Source of the DNA: Chloroflexota bacterium
GTDB lineage: Bacteria; Chloroflexota; Limnocylindria; P2-11E
DNA length: 64,000 nt
Direction of reading: 5' to 3'
NCBI GenBank assembly: GCA_021787445.1
Contig: JAJYLV010000002.1
Coordinates: forward strand, 1-64,000
Position numbers and translations under genes: made by a program. Shown one piece after another: positions 1 to 10,937 of this stretch. Positions within the stretch are counted from its first letter, which is position 1; each line of letters starts with the position of its first letter. The notes beneath the pieces were generated by a model. It ran no database searches, was not told the DNA's origin, and was given only the letters and a program-made list of their open reading frames with translations.

Positions 1-2
1 TC

Positions 3-1010
3 TACTTCCTCCAGGGCTACGTCACCGCGCAGGACCGCCTCGCGGAGATGGACGCGCTCCGCGCCGACGCCCGCGCGCACCTCGGCGCCGCCGCGCGGCA
101 GCAGCTCGCGCGCGCGCCGGCGCCGCTGCGCGCGGCGCTCGACGCGTACGCGGCCGGCGTGAGCAAGCTCATCGCGCAGTACCGGGACGCGCGCGCCCTC
201 CCGGGCGAGCTCGTCCTGGCCGGGCGCGACGTGCCCCCGTGGGAGCCCGCGGACCCGCTCGCCATAGCGAGCTGGTACCTCGAGAAGATGCTGCCGTCCT
301 CGGTGTGCGCGGCCGCGCCGGCGGCGGACACCTTCAAGGGCCTGCCCATCCTCGCCGCCGACCTCTACGCCCGGGTCCCGGCGCCCGGCTGGTACGAGAT
401 CGGGATCGACGGCGGCGACGTCCACGCCGTCGGTGTCTCCCTTCCCGGCGTGCCGGGGATCGTCGCCGGCCACAACGGCTGGGTCGCGTGGGCGCTCGTC
501 GCGTCGGCCCAACCCGCTCCGGATCCGGTCGCGACGGTCGAAGGGATCGTCCAAGGGTCGACGGCGCTGAGCGCGAGCAGCTTCGAGGCCGCGATACGGC
601 GCTCCGCCGCTACCGCGTGCGTCGCCGACCTCCAGGGGCACGAGGGAACGACCGTACCGCCCACGACCGCGCTCGTTCGTCCGGGGCGGCCGACGGTCGC
701 CGGCGCTCCGGTGCGCGCGGCCGCGCTCGCGCGGTCCCTCGAGGCGGCGCGCGGCGTCGATACCGAGGCGATGCGCCGCCTGCTCGGCGTCCCGCGGCCG
801 GGGGCGGGCGCCGGCGCCCGCCTCATCGTCGACCTCGCGGACCTCGATACCTCGAAGCTCGTCCTGTCGGACGGGCTCTCGGGACAGCGCGCGTCCCCCC
901 ACTTCGAGGATCAGGCGCCCCTGTGGGAGATCGGACAGGTGCGCGCGCTGCCGTTCTCGCGGCCCGCGTTGACCGATCCCGAGGGCGACCTCGTTCTCCG
1001 GCCCGACTGA
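3..1010 (+). CDS. Penicillin amidase (Ntn-hydrolase) family protein, 5' truncated by window edge, apparently degenerate
   Basis: Frame 3 is open from base 3: YFLQGYVTAQDRLAEMDALR, then GVSLPGVPGIVAGHNGWVAWAL, typical of penicillin acylases. Confidence 0.7.
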   Translation, partial: YFLQGYVTAQDRLAEMDALRADARAHLGAAARQQLARAPAPLRAALDAYAAGVSKLIAQYRDARALPGELVLAGRDVPPWEPADPLAIASWYLEKMLPSSVCAAAPAADTFKGLPILAADLYARVPAPGWYEIGIDGGDVHAVGVSLPGVPGIVAGHNGWVAWALVASAQPAPDPVATVEGIVQGSTALSASSFEAAIRRSAATACVADLQGHEGTTVPPTTALVRPGRPTVAGAPVRAAALARSLEAARGVDTEAMRRLLGVPRPGAGAGARLIVDLADLDTSKLVLSDGLSGQRASPHFEDQAPLWEIGQVRALPFSRPALTDPEGDLVLRPD

Positions 1011-1031
1011 ACGCGCACGTACCATCGCCGG

Positions 1032-2671
<1,640 letters not shown>

Positions 2672-2675
<4 letters not shown>

Positions 2676-3130
2676 GCCCGCTCGTCGCCGGCTCGGAGCT
2701 GCACCACGTCGGGATCGCGGTGCCCTCGATCGAGGCGGCGCTTCCGCTGTACGCGGACGTGCTCGGCCTGCGCGCGGGCGCCGTGCGCGAGCTTCCCGAC
2801 CAGGCGGTGCGCGCGGTCGTCCTCGCCGGCGGCGCGGCGCGCGTCGAGCTCATCGAGCCGCTCGATGCGTCGAGCGGGGTCGCGCGCTTCCTCACGGAGC
2901 GCGGGCGGCCGACGCTGCACCACGTGTGCTTCGCCGTGGACGACCTCGCGCGTGTGCTCGCCGAGCTCGCGGCCGCGGGGACGGAGCTCATCGACCGCGA
3001 GCCGCGGCGGGGGATCGAGGGGATGGTCGCGTTCCTTCATCCGCGAGCCGGCGACGGCGTGCTCATCGAGCTGATCGACCGCGCGTCGTTAGAAGCAGGT
3101 CGGGAACGTGCTCAGCGCTCGGCGGGGTGA
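2672..3130 (+). CDS. mce: Methylmalonyl-CoA epimerase (VOC family)
   Basis: [41 protein letters not shown]; overlaps the mutase stop. Confidence 0.88.
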
Positions 3131-3281
3131 CGCACCCGCTGGCGGTCCCGGCGTCTCGCTCCGGGCCTGCTCCCCCCGGCCCGCTCTTTGTCCCGGACGT
3201 GACTTGTGCTGGCCGGGGCCCGGTCGCAGGCCCTCGCGAGATCGCATTCGGCCGCCGCGACATCACCCCGTCTCGCGCTGA
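3112..3281 (+). repeat. 170-bp dispersed repeat, copy A, 19-bp imperfect terminal inverted repeats
   Basis: TCAGCGCTCGGCGGGGTGA ... TCACCCCGTCTCGCGCTGA; about 88% identical by eye to the reverse complement of 10768-10937 with no gaps. Confidence 0.85.
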
Positions 3282-3376
3282 TCGGCTGACGCCACAGCAG
3301 TGGAGAGACGCCGGGAGCCGGCCGCTGCGAGGGACAACGCGTCACCCGGTCGCCGCGGATCGGCGATACTGCGGAT

Positions 3377-4078
3377 GTGAGCCGCGTCGCTGTCGTCGTC
3401 TGCTCGCACGACAAGGAGCGATGCGCCGTGACGCGGCGCCAATACCTCGACGCGATACGCAGGGCGGGCGGGGACCCGATCGAAGTGCGCCCCGGGGCGC
3501 CCGCGCCCACCGACTTCGACGCTCTCTTCCTCACCGGCGGCGAGGACATCGATCCGAGCCGCTACGGCGAGCCCAACATGGGCTCGGAAGCCGTCGACCG
3601 CGAGCGCGACGAGCTCGAGCTCGAGCTGCTCGCGCGAGCGCTCGAGCGCGACGTCCCCGTTCTCGGCGTCTGCCGCGGCTTCCAGGTCCTCAACGTCCAC
3701 TTCGGCGGAAGCCTCGAGCAGCACGTCGTCGGACACCGCCCGAAGGAGATGGGCATACCCGATGACCCCGAAGGGCGCGATGCGGTCCGTCACGAGGTCG
3801 GCGTCGCGCCGGGATCGCTCCTCGCGCGCGCGACGGGTGCGCGGCGCCTCGCGGTCAACTCGAGCCACCATCAGGTGGTGACGCCGGAGCGTTTGGCGGC
3901 GAACGGGCTGAACGCGACGGTGCTGTACGACGGGATCGTCGAGGCGCTGGAGTCCCCGGCACATCGCTGGGTCGTGGGGGTCCAATGGCACCCGGAGCGG
4001 CCGCTCCAGGTCGACGCCGCGGCGCAGCGGATCTTCCGCGCGTTCGTCGAAGCGGCGGAGGTCGTACCGGCGCGGTGA
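3377..4078 (+). CDS. Class I glutamine amidotransferase-like, peptidase C26 / gamma-glutamyl-GABA hydrolase family
   Basis: FLTGGEDIDPSRYGE; VLGVCRGFQVLNVHFGG; VNSSHHQ; VQWHPE. Confidence 0.88.
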   Translation: MSRVAVVVCSHDKERCAVTRRQYLDAIRRAGGDPIEVRPGAPAPTDFDALFLTGGEDIDPSRYGEPNMGSEAVDRERDELELELLARALERDVPVLGVCRGFQVLNVHFGGSLEQHVVGHRPKEMGIPDDPEGRDAVRHEVGVAPGSLLARATGARRLAVNSSHHQVVTPERLAANGLNATVLYDGIVEALESPAHRWVVGVQWHPERPLQVDAAAQRIFRAFVEAAEVVPAR

Positions 4079-5376
4079 GGGAGGGCGACGGGGGAGCGGC
4101 CGGGCGTCCAGTGCGCGTCGTGATCCTCGCCGCGCAGTCCGGGCCGTTGGAGCAGGCCGCGCGCCGCGTCGTCCTCAAGGCGGGCGTCGAGCTCGTCCTC
4201 GTCCTGCGAGCGGGCGACCCGCGCCACTTCGGCGAGCGCGCCCAAGCGCTGCGCGATGCGCGGCCCGACGTCGTCGTCGTTCCCCTCGCCGACAAGGGAG
4301 GTGCCGAGGAGCTCGTCCTCCTCGCGGAGCCGCTGCGGTTCGGGTGCGCCGCACAGAGTCCGGCGCCGCACGTACTGCTGGCGACCGGCGACGACGGCGC
4401 GATCGCGCGCGCGACGCCGCTCCTCGCCCCCTTCGACGTCGAGCTCGTACCCGACGTCCGCGGCGACAGCGGGCGGATCCGCGCGGTGACGCGTCTGCGC
4501 GAGATGCGCGCGGACGAGGGCGGCCGCCTGCGCGACGAAGTGCTCGAGGAGCTCGCGGCGCGCCTCGCCGCGGAGCGATCGACGGCCATCCTCCTCGTCG
4601 ACGTCGTCGGCTCGTCGACCTCGCTCGTCCATGCCGATCCGGCGGGCGGTCTGCTCGCCGCGCACGTGCGCCCGCTCGGTACGGGTGCCGCCGCGGATCG
4701 GGTCGTGGCGCGCGCGGGGCTGGACCGTGTGCGGCGCTGGATCCCCTGGGCCGTCGATCAGCCGACGCTGCTCGAGCAGGTCTTCAACCGCGCGCGGTGG
4801 CCGGGAGCCGTGCCCACGGATAGCGGGTCGCTCGCCGTCGAGATCGCTCTCGCGCACGAGGCGATCGGACACGCCGTCTCCGACGCGCTCGCCGCGGGCA
4901 TCGGCCCGCAGCTCCGGGCGGTGCCCCTCGTCGTGCTGACGGGACGGCTCGCCGAGCTCGCACCGGCGCAGGCGAGCCTGGTCGCCGTCGACGCGCTCGA
5001 GCTCCCCGCTCCGGCCTCCATCGCGCGGGAGCAGGAGGGGAGCGTCGTCCCGCTCGCCTCGTTCGTTCCCGTCGCGCCGACCCGCCGCGGCACGGTCCGC
5101 TTCGCGTGGTCGGGCGCGCCGCGCGAGGAGCGCGTCGAGCGCGACGCGCTGTACGCGCTCCCGCTGGAGGGGGACGTCGACGTCAGCGGCGCGGGCGTGA
5201 CGGCGTCGCACCTCGTCGCCGGTCCCGTCGGCGCGATCGTCGACGGTCGCGTCCGGCCGCTCTCCCTGCCGCTGCGCGACGCCGAGCGCGTGCCGCTCGT
5301 CGCGCGCTGGTACGCCTCCCTCGACGCCGTGCCGCGCGACCCGCCTCCCGTGGCACAGGAAGCGACACCCGCATGA
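4075..5376 (+). CDS. GlmL/MutL (glutamate mutase L)-like ASKHA-fold protein
   Basis: GTG start overlapping previous stop; ILLVDVVGSSTSLVHA resembles the GlmL phosphate-loop segment (DxGGxTTD); overall layout resembles the glutamate mutase L family. Confidence 0.55.
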   Translation: MREGDGGAAGRPVRVVILAAQSGPLEQAARRVVLKAGVELVLVLRAGDPRHFGERAQALRDARPDVVVVPLADKGGAEELVLLAEPLRFGCAAQSPAPHVLLATGDDGAIARATPLLAPFDVELVPDVRGDSGRIRAVTRLREMRADEGGRLRDEVLEELAARLAAERSTAILLVDVVGSSTSLVHADPAGGLLAAHVRPLGTGAAADRVVARAGLDRVRRWIPWAVDQPTLLEQVFNRARWPGAVPTDSGSLAVEIALAHEAIGHAVSDALAAGIGPQLRAVPLVVLTGRLAELAPAQASLVAVDALELPAPASIAREQEGSVVPLASFVPVAPTRRGTVRFAWSGAPREERVERDALYALPLEGDVDVSGAGVTASHLVAGPVGAIVDGRVRPLSLPLRDAERVPLVARWYASLDAVPRDPPPVAQEATPA

Positions 5377-6329
5377 GCTGGCGCTACGGCCGCTGGACCG
5401 TCGACCACCCGCTCCCCGTCGGCGCGGCGACGCGCGCCGCGGAGGGCGTGTCGGTCCGCGCCGGCGACGTCCTCGCGACCGGCAGCACCATCACGCTCGC
5501 GCACGTCGCCGACGGCGCGCGGCGCGTCGGGGTCGCCGCGCGCGACCTCGACCGCGTGCTCCGCGTGCGTCCGGTCGTCGAGGTGCGTAAGGGTGCCGTC
5601 CTCGCTCGCACGGGTCGCCGCTTCGCGCGCGCCGCGACGTCGCCGATCGACGGGCGGTTCGTGCACATCACGGCCGACGGTGACCTGTACATCATGCCCA
5701 TCGTCGACGAGTGGAGCGTGCGTTCGACCCTCGACGGCACCGTGGTGCGCTCCGACGACGCCGTCGTCGCGGTCGAGGGTGAGTGCTGGGCGCTCGCCGG
5801 CCTCGCGGGCTACGGCCCCGACGCGATCGGAGAGATCGCGCTCGGCGTCGACGATCCCGACGAGCCGCTCGCCCCGCCGCGCGTCGACGTGCGTCTCCGC
5901 GGGCACATCGTCGTCGGCGGGTCGCGTATCGCCGCCGAGGCGATCACGCGCGCGCACGCCTGCGGCGTGGCCGGGCTCGTCGCCGGCGCCGCGCCCGCCG
6001 GCGGTCTGCGAACGGTCTTCGGCGACGACATCGACGCCCGCGGCCGCGCGTCGTTCGACGACCGCCCGACCGTGCTCTGCCTCGTCGGCTTCGGATCGGG
6101 ACCGCTGCCGTCGGCCGTGTGGGACCCGCTCGTCGCGTTCGCCGGCCTGCGCGCGGCGATACACACAGCATCCGCTCGGCTGTTCGTCCTCGCCGGCCGC
6201 GACGAGGTCGAGGTCCCCGCCGCGGCGCCGCTCCTCGCGCTCGCCGACGATCACGGGTCGGTGCGCCCCGTGCCGCCCGACGCGCGCCCGTTCCCGGCGA
6301 ACGTCCTCCCCTTCGACGCCGAGCGCTAA
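5373..6329 (+). CDS. Uncharacterized protein coupled to the GlmL-like gene
   Basis: ATGA overlap with upstream gene; 318-aa ORF with coding-like composition; no recognised family motif; SPIDGRFVHITADGDLYI suggests a barrel-sandwich-like segment. Confidence 0.6.
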   Translation: MSWRYGRWTVDHPLPVGAATRAAEGVSVRAGDVLATGSTITLAHVADGARRVGVAARDLDRVLRVRPVVEVRKGAVLARTGRRFARAATSPIDGRFVHITADGDLYIMPIVDEWSVRSTLDGTVVRSDDAVVAVEGECWALAGLAGYGPDAIGEIALGVDDPDEPLAPPRVDVRLRGHIVVGGSRIAAEAITRAHACGVAGLVAGAAPAGGLRTVFGDDIDARGRASFDDRPTVLCLVGFGSGPLPSAVWDPLVAFAGLRAAIHTASARLFVLAGRDEVEVPAAAPLLALADDHGSVRPVPPDARPFPANVLPFDAER

Positions 6330-6348
6330 GCCCGCCCGGCCTGGCAGC

Positions 6349-6705
6349 ATGTCGTCAGTGAGCTCCCGACGACGGCGTCGTGACCGGCACGCCCGGCGCG
6401 GCGATCATCCCGAGCCGCCTGCGGCGCGCGTGCCGGTGAAGAAGGCGGAGGCGCGTCGGCGCGCCGAGTTCGAGGCGCGGATGACCCGCATGCAGCGGAT
6501 CCGGACGGTCGTCGGGCTGCTCGGCTTCGTCCCGCTCGCCGCGTCGCTCGCCTGCGGCAGCGGCCTCGACATCGTCGGCGTGTGCTCGGTCCCGCGCGAG
6601 GTCTACCTCGGGCTGTGGGCGGCGATCGTCGGCACCTTCCTCGGGCTCACCTTCCGGATGTGGCGCGACCGGCGCGCGGAGCGCCGCACGGAGACGGCGT
6701 CGTGA
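6349..6705 (+). CDS. Small hypothetical membrane protein
   Basis: ATG 6349; two hydrophobic stretches (VVGLLGFVPLAASLACG, VYLGLWAAIVGTFLGLTF); GTGA overlap with tsaE. Confidence 0.6.
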   Translation: MSSVSSRRRRRDRHARRGDHPEPPAARVPVKKAEARRRAEFEARMTRMQRIRTVVGLLGFVPLAASLACGSGLDIVGVCSVPREVYLGLWAAIVGTFLGLTFRMWRDRRAERRTETAS

Positions 6706-7178
6706 CCCCCGCGGACTCTGCGGCCACGATCCACACCCGCGCGACGGACGAGACGGAAGCGCTCGGCGAGCGGATCGGCTGCGCCGCCGAAGCCGGCGAC
6801 GTCGTCGCGCTGTGGGGCGAGCTGGGGTCGGGCAAGACGACTCTGGTCCGCGGCATCGCGCGCGGGCTCGGCGTTCCCGAGCACGCGGTCACGAGCCCGA
6901 CGTTCGTGATCGTCCACGAGCACGACGACGGGCGGCTGCCGCTCTTCCACATCGACCTGTACCGGCTCGCACCGGGCGACACGCCGTCGACGGGCTGGGA
7001 CGAGGCGCTGTCGTCGGGAGGGGTGACCGCGATCGAATGGCCCGACCGCGTCGCGCGATGGCTCCCGCCGGACCGTCTCGACGTCCGGCTGCTCAGCCGC
7101 GGGGGGGACGAACGCGAGATCCTCCTCGAAGCGACGGGCCCGCGTTCGGCGCGGCTGCGCGAGGCGGCGCAGCCGTGA
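6702..7178 (+). CDS. tsaE: tRNA threonylcarbamoyladenosine biosynthesis ATPase TsaE
   Basis: GELGSGKTTLVRGIARGLG; SPTFVIVHEH; FHIDLYRL; AIEWPDR. Confidence 0.93.
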   Translation: MTPADSAATIHTRATDETEALGERIGCAAEAGDVVALWGELGSGKTTLVRGIARGLGVPEHAVTSPTFVIVHEHDDGRLPLFHIDLYRLAPGDTPSTGWDEALSSGGVTAIEWPDRVARWLPPDRLDVRLLSRGGDEREILLEATGPRSARLREAAQP

Positions 7179-7909
7179 TCCTGCTGGCCATCGACACCTC
7201 GGGCGCGTACGCCTCCGTCGCCGTGTTCGACGGCGCCGCCGTCCTCGGCGAGGTCACCTGGCACGCCCGCCGGCGGCACGACGATCACCTCTTCCCGGCG
7301 ATCGAGCGGCTCCTCGTCCTCGTCGGCGCGGAGCTCGGCGACGTGCGGCGCGTCGCGGTCGCGACGGGGCCGGGCTCCTTCACCGGGCTGCGCGTCGGGA
7401 TCGCCGCCGCGCAGGGGATCGTGCGTGCGTCGGGCGTCGCGCTGGTCGGCGTCCCCACCTGCGACGTCGTCGCGTATCCCTTCGCGTCGAGCGGCCGTCG
7501 GGTGTGCGTTCTCATCGACGCCGGCCGGGGCGAGCACTATGCGGCGATGTACCGAACGAGGCGTGGGGTCTGGGGCCGGACGAGCGACATCCGGACCGTC
7601 GCGATCGACGACCTCGTGCGCGAGGTCGTGCGGGACACGATCTTCGCGGGGGACGTGACGCCGGCGATGGCGCAGGCGCTGCGCGAGCGCCTCGGGCGGC
7701 GCGCGATCGTCCCGTCGCCGTCGGCGCTCGTCCGGCGCGCGGGCCACCTCGCCGAGGTCGGCTGGGCGCGCGCGGAAGCCGGAGAGAGCGTCGAGCCCGA
7801 CGCGCTCGAGCCCGTATACATCCGTCCCCCGACGATCCGCGGCCCGGCGGGCGAGATCGTCGCGCCCGCGGGGCCCGAGCCGGCATCCGCGGTGCGGCGG
7901 ACCTCCTGA
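7175..7909 (+). CDS. tsaB: TsaB, universal t6A biosynthesis protein
   Basis: ILLAIDTSGAYASVAVFDG; VATGPGSFTGLRVGIAAAQGI; VLIDAGRGEHY. Confidence 0.92.
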   Translation: MILLAIDTSGAYASVAVFDGAAVLGEVTWHARRRHDDHLFPAIERLLVLVGAELGDVRRVAVATGPGSFTGLRVGIAAAQGIVRASGVALVGVPTCDVVAYPFASSGRRVCVLIDAGRGEHYAAMYRTRRGVWGRTSDIRTVAIDDLVREVVRDTIFAGDVTPAMAQALRERLGRRAIVPSPSALVRRAGHLAEVGWARAEAGESVEPDALEPVYIRPPTIRGPAGEIVAPAGPEPASAVRRTS

Positions 7910-7911
7910 CC

Positions 7912-8433
7912 ATGGTGTCCGTCGCTCCGGTCCTCATCGAGGACATGACGCTCGAGGACATCGACGCCGTGCAGGCGGTCGAGCGCGCCTCGTTCCCCGT
8001 CCCGTGGCCCACGAACGCGTTCCGTCACGAGCTCACGCAGAACCGGAACGCGCGCTACATCGTCGCCCGCGCCGGCGACGCCGTCGTCGGCTACGGCGGT
8101 CTGTGGCTCATGGTCGACGAGGCGCACATCACGACCTTCGCGGTGCTGCCGGAGCACCGCCGGCAGCGCATCGGCGAGCGGATGCTCCAGCGCCTGTTCG
8201 ACATCGCCCAGGAGATGGGCGCCGAGTGGCTGACGCTCGAGGTGCGCGTGTCGAACCTCCCGGCGCAGCGCCTCTACGAGAAGTACGGGTTCCGCCGGGC
8301 CGGGGTGCGGCGACGGTACTACTCGGACAACAACGAGGACGCGCTCATCATGTGGACGGACCGCATCAAGGACCACGCCGTGCGCGAGCGGCTCGCCCAG
8401 CTGAAGCGCGCTCTCGAGCAGAGCCCGACATGA
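7912..8433 (+). CDS. rimI: Ribosomal-protein-alanine N-acetyltransferase
   Basis: GNAT fold: VLPEHRRQRIGERMLQRLF, LEVRVSNLPAQRLYEKYGFRRAGVRRRYYSDNNEDALIM; between tsaB and tsaD. Confidence 0.9.
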   Translation: MVSVAPVLIEDMTLEDIDAVQAVERASFPVPWPTNAFRHELTQNRNARYIVARAGDAVVGYGGLWLMVDEAHITTFAVLPEHRRQRIGERMLQRLFDIAQEMGAEWLTLEVRVSNLPAQRLYEKYGFRRAGVRRRYYSDNNEDALIMWTDRIKDHAVRERLAQLKRALEQSPT

Positions 8434-9431
8434 GGATCCTCTCCGTCGAGACGAGCTGCGACGAGACGGGCGTCGCGATCGTCGAGGACGGGCGGCGGAT
8501 CGTCTCGAACGTCGTCGCGTCGCAGACCGCGCACGAGCGGACGGGCGGGATCGTGCCCGAGGTCGCGGCGCGCGAGCATCTGCGCCAGCTCGACCCCATC
8601 GCGAGCGAAGCGCTGCGCCGCGCGAACACGAGGCTCGACGACGTCGACGCGATCGCGGCGACGGTCGGGCCGGGTCTCATCGGAGCGCTCCTCGTCGGCG
8701 CGAACTACGCGCGCGGGCTCGCGTTCGCCGCGCGCAAGCGTTTCGTGGGCGTCAATCATCTCGAGGGCCACGTGTACGCGAACTGGCTGTACCAGGGCGC
8801 CGAGGCGCCGCCGGAGCCCGACCTGCCCGCGGTCGTCCTCGTCGTCAGCGGCGCGCACAGCGACCTCGTCCTCATGGAGGACCACCGTCGCTTCCGGCTT
8901 CTGGGGCGGACGATCGACGACGCCGCCGGCGAGGCGTATGACAAGGTCGCGCGGCTCCTCGGCCTCGGCTTTCCCGGCGGGCCGCTCATCGAGCGCGCCG
9001 CACGCGAGGGCGACCCGCGGGCGTTCACGCTCCCGAAGGCCGACCTCGCGGGGCGCTACGACGTGTCGTTCAGCGGGCTCAAGACCGCTGTCCTGCGACT
9101 CGTCCGGGACCTGGAGAAGAAGGGGGCGGTGCCCGCGCCCGACCTAGCCGCCTCGTTCCAGCGGACCATCAACGAGATGCTCGCGGAGCGGGTCGCGCGC
9201 GCTGCCGCGGAGTTCGACGTGCGCGCCGTCATGCTCGGCGGCGGCGTCGCCGCCAACCTCGCGCTGCGCGAGGAGATCACCCGGCGCGTGTCGCTGCCGC
9301 TGCGGGTGCCTCCGCCGAAGCTGTGTATCGACAACGGCGCCATGATCGGCGCCGCGGCGTTCTTCTCGCTGCGCTACCGGAGCGAGGACATACCGACGCT
9401 CGTGCGGTCGGGCCTCGCGCTCGCGCATTGA
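8430..9431 (+). CDS. tsaD: tRNA N6-adenosine threonylcarbamoyltransferase TsaD
   Basis: MRILSVETSCDETGVAIVEDG; GVNHLEGHVYANW; VVSGAHSDLVLM; DDAAGEAYDKVARLLGLGFPGGP. Confidence 0.96.
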   Translation: MRILSVETSCDETGVAIVEDGRRIVSNVVASQTAHERTGGIVPEVAAREHLRQLDPIASEALRRANTRLDDVDAIAATVGPGLIGALLVGANYARGLAFAARKRFVGVNHLEGHVYANWLYQGAEAPPEPDLPAVVLVVSGAHSDLVLMEDHRRFRLLGRTIDDAAGEAYDKVARLLGLGFPGGPLIERAAREGDPRAFTLPKADLAGRYDVSFSGLKTAVLRLVRDLEKKGAVPAPDLAASFQRTINEMLAERVARAAAEFDVRAVMLGGGVAANLALREEITRRVSLPLRVPPPKLCIDNGAMIGAAAFFSLRYRSEDIPTLVRSGLALAH

Positions 9432-9892
9432 GCGGCGGCCGCGTCGAGCTCGTCGCGGCTCTCGACGACGCCGCGGCCCGAGCCGCGCGCGCGGAGACGG
9501 ACCCGGCGTCGGTCGCGCCGCTCCTCCTGCGCATCCTCACCGCCGCGGGCGCGACGCCCGAGGTGACGGACGCGCTCGCCGACGTTCCCGCCGCGCGCGC
9601 GCTGCTGCGCGTCACCGACGCCGGTGCCGCGATCGAGCTGTCGGCCGGCGAGGGCCGGATCGCGGCGGAGGTCGCCGATACGAGAGGGACGGGACCGAAG
9701 ATCGACGCGTCCGCCGCGACGTGGCTCGGCCTCCTCGGCGGGACGCTCCGTCCGTGGCTCGCGTTCACGCGCGGCCTCGTCGTCTGCCGCGCGGGGCTCA
9801 ACGAGCTGCGCTGGATCCAGAGCGTCGCCGACCGGCTGCAGCGCGGGTACGAGCGCGCGCGCGCAGCGGAGGCGGCACGCTCCGGCCGGTGA
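9428..9892 (+). CDS. Hypothetical protein (possibly SCP2-like fold)
   Basis: TTG start overlapping the tsaD stop; continuous coding-like ORF; family assignment weak. Confidence 0.45.
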   Translation: MSGGRVELVAALDDAAARAARAETDPASVAPLLLRILTAAGATPEVTDALADVPAARALLRVTDAGAAIELSAGEGRIAAEVADTRGTGPKIDASAATWLGLLGGTLRPWLAFTRGLVVCRAGLNELRWIQSVADRLQRGYERARAAEAARSGR

Positions 9893-9905
9893 TAGCGTCG
9901 GCGAC

Positions 9906-10691
9906 GTGACGGAGGCCTCCTCCGCGCCGCGCCCGGGCGGCGAGCGCCCCGACGGGGCGGCGGACACACGCGCCAAGGTCCATCGCGCCGAGACCAAGAC
10001 CAAGACGCCACAGGAGGCCAAGAAGGCGGGCCCGACGCTCGACGCCGTGCGCGGCGACGAGCGCGTGCGGACCTACATCCGCTCGGCGAATCAGCAGATG
10101 GGCGCGATCGGATACACGGAGCACGGCGAGCGCCACGCGAACACGTGCGCGGACGGCGCGCGCTTCATCCTCCGCTCGCTCGGCCACGAGCCGCGCCGCT
10201 GCGAGCTCGCGGCCATCGCGGCGTACCTCCACGACATCGGGAACGTCATCACGCGCGAGAAGCACGGCCAGACGGGCGCGCTCCTGGCCAAGGACATCCT
10301 CGAGGACCTCGGGTTCGACCACGAGGAGATCGCGATCGTCATGGGCGCCGTCGCGAACCACGAGGAGGAGGAGGGCGGCACGGCCGTCAGCCCCGTCTCG
10401 GCGGCGGTCATCCTCGCGGACAAGAGCGACGTCCACCGCAGCCGCGTGCGGAACCCGAAGACGACGGCGTTCGACATCCACGACCGCGTGAACTACGCGG
10501 CGACCTCGGCGGAGATCAAGGTGAGCCGCAAGGAGAAGCAGATCGCGCTCTACCTCACGATCGACACCGAGGTGGCGGCGCTCATGGAGTACTTCGAGAT
10601 CTTCCTCTCGCGCATGGTGCTGTGCCGCCGTGCCGCGGAGTTCCTGCACTGCTCGTTCGCGCTCGTCATCAACGACACCCGTCTGCTTTGA
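9906..10691 (+). CDS. HD-domain phosphohydrolase family protein
   Basis: GTG start; HANTCADGARFILRSLG ... AAYLHDIGNVITREKHGQTGALLAKDIL; ILADKSDVHR. Confidence 0.8.
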   Translation: MTEASSAPRPGGERPDGAADTRAKVHRAETKTKTPQEAKKAGPTLDAVRGDERVRTYIRSANQQMGAIGYTEHGERHANTCADGARFILRSLGHEPRRCELAAIAAYLHDIGNVITREKHGQTGALLAKDILEDLGFDHEEIAIVMGAVANHEEEEGGTAVSPVSAAVILADKSDVHRSRVRNPKTTAFDIHDRVNYAATSAEIKVSRKEKQIALYLTIDTEVAALMEYFEIFLSRMVLCRRAAEFLHCSFALVINDTRLL

Positions 10692-10767
10692 CCGCTGTAT
10701 GACCAGCGCTCGGCTCGCTCGTAGGCCCCGAGCGGCCGGCTTCCGGCGCCGGCCGAGGTGACCCCTA

Positions 10768-10937
10768 TCGGCGCGAGGCGGGGTGATGTCGCGGCGGGCG
10801 AAGGCGATCTCGCGAGGGCCCGCGACCGGGCCCCGGCGGGCGCAAGGCACGTCCCGGACAGGTGAGGGGCCGGGGGGAGCAGGCCCGGAGCGAGACGCCG
10901 AGACCGCCAGCGGGTGGGTCAACCCGCCGAGCGCCGA
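10768..10937 (-). repeat. 170-bp dispersed repeat, copy B, opposite orientation to copy A
   Basis: Reverse complement aligns ungapped to 3112-3281 with about 20 mismatches; ends TCGGCGCTCGGCGGGTTGA / TCACCCCGCCTCGCGCCGA. Confidence 0.85.

Noticed and set aside
6702-9431. tsaE-tsaB-rimI-tsaD cluster as something novel
   Set aside because: Well-known conserved t6A gene grouping.
10734-10754. Small hairpin ggccggc-ttccggc-gccggcc after the HD-domain gene
   Set aside because: Only 7-bp stem with no U tract; expected by chance at this GC content.
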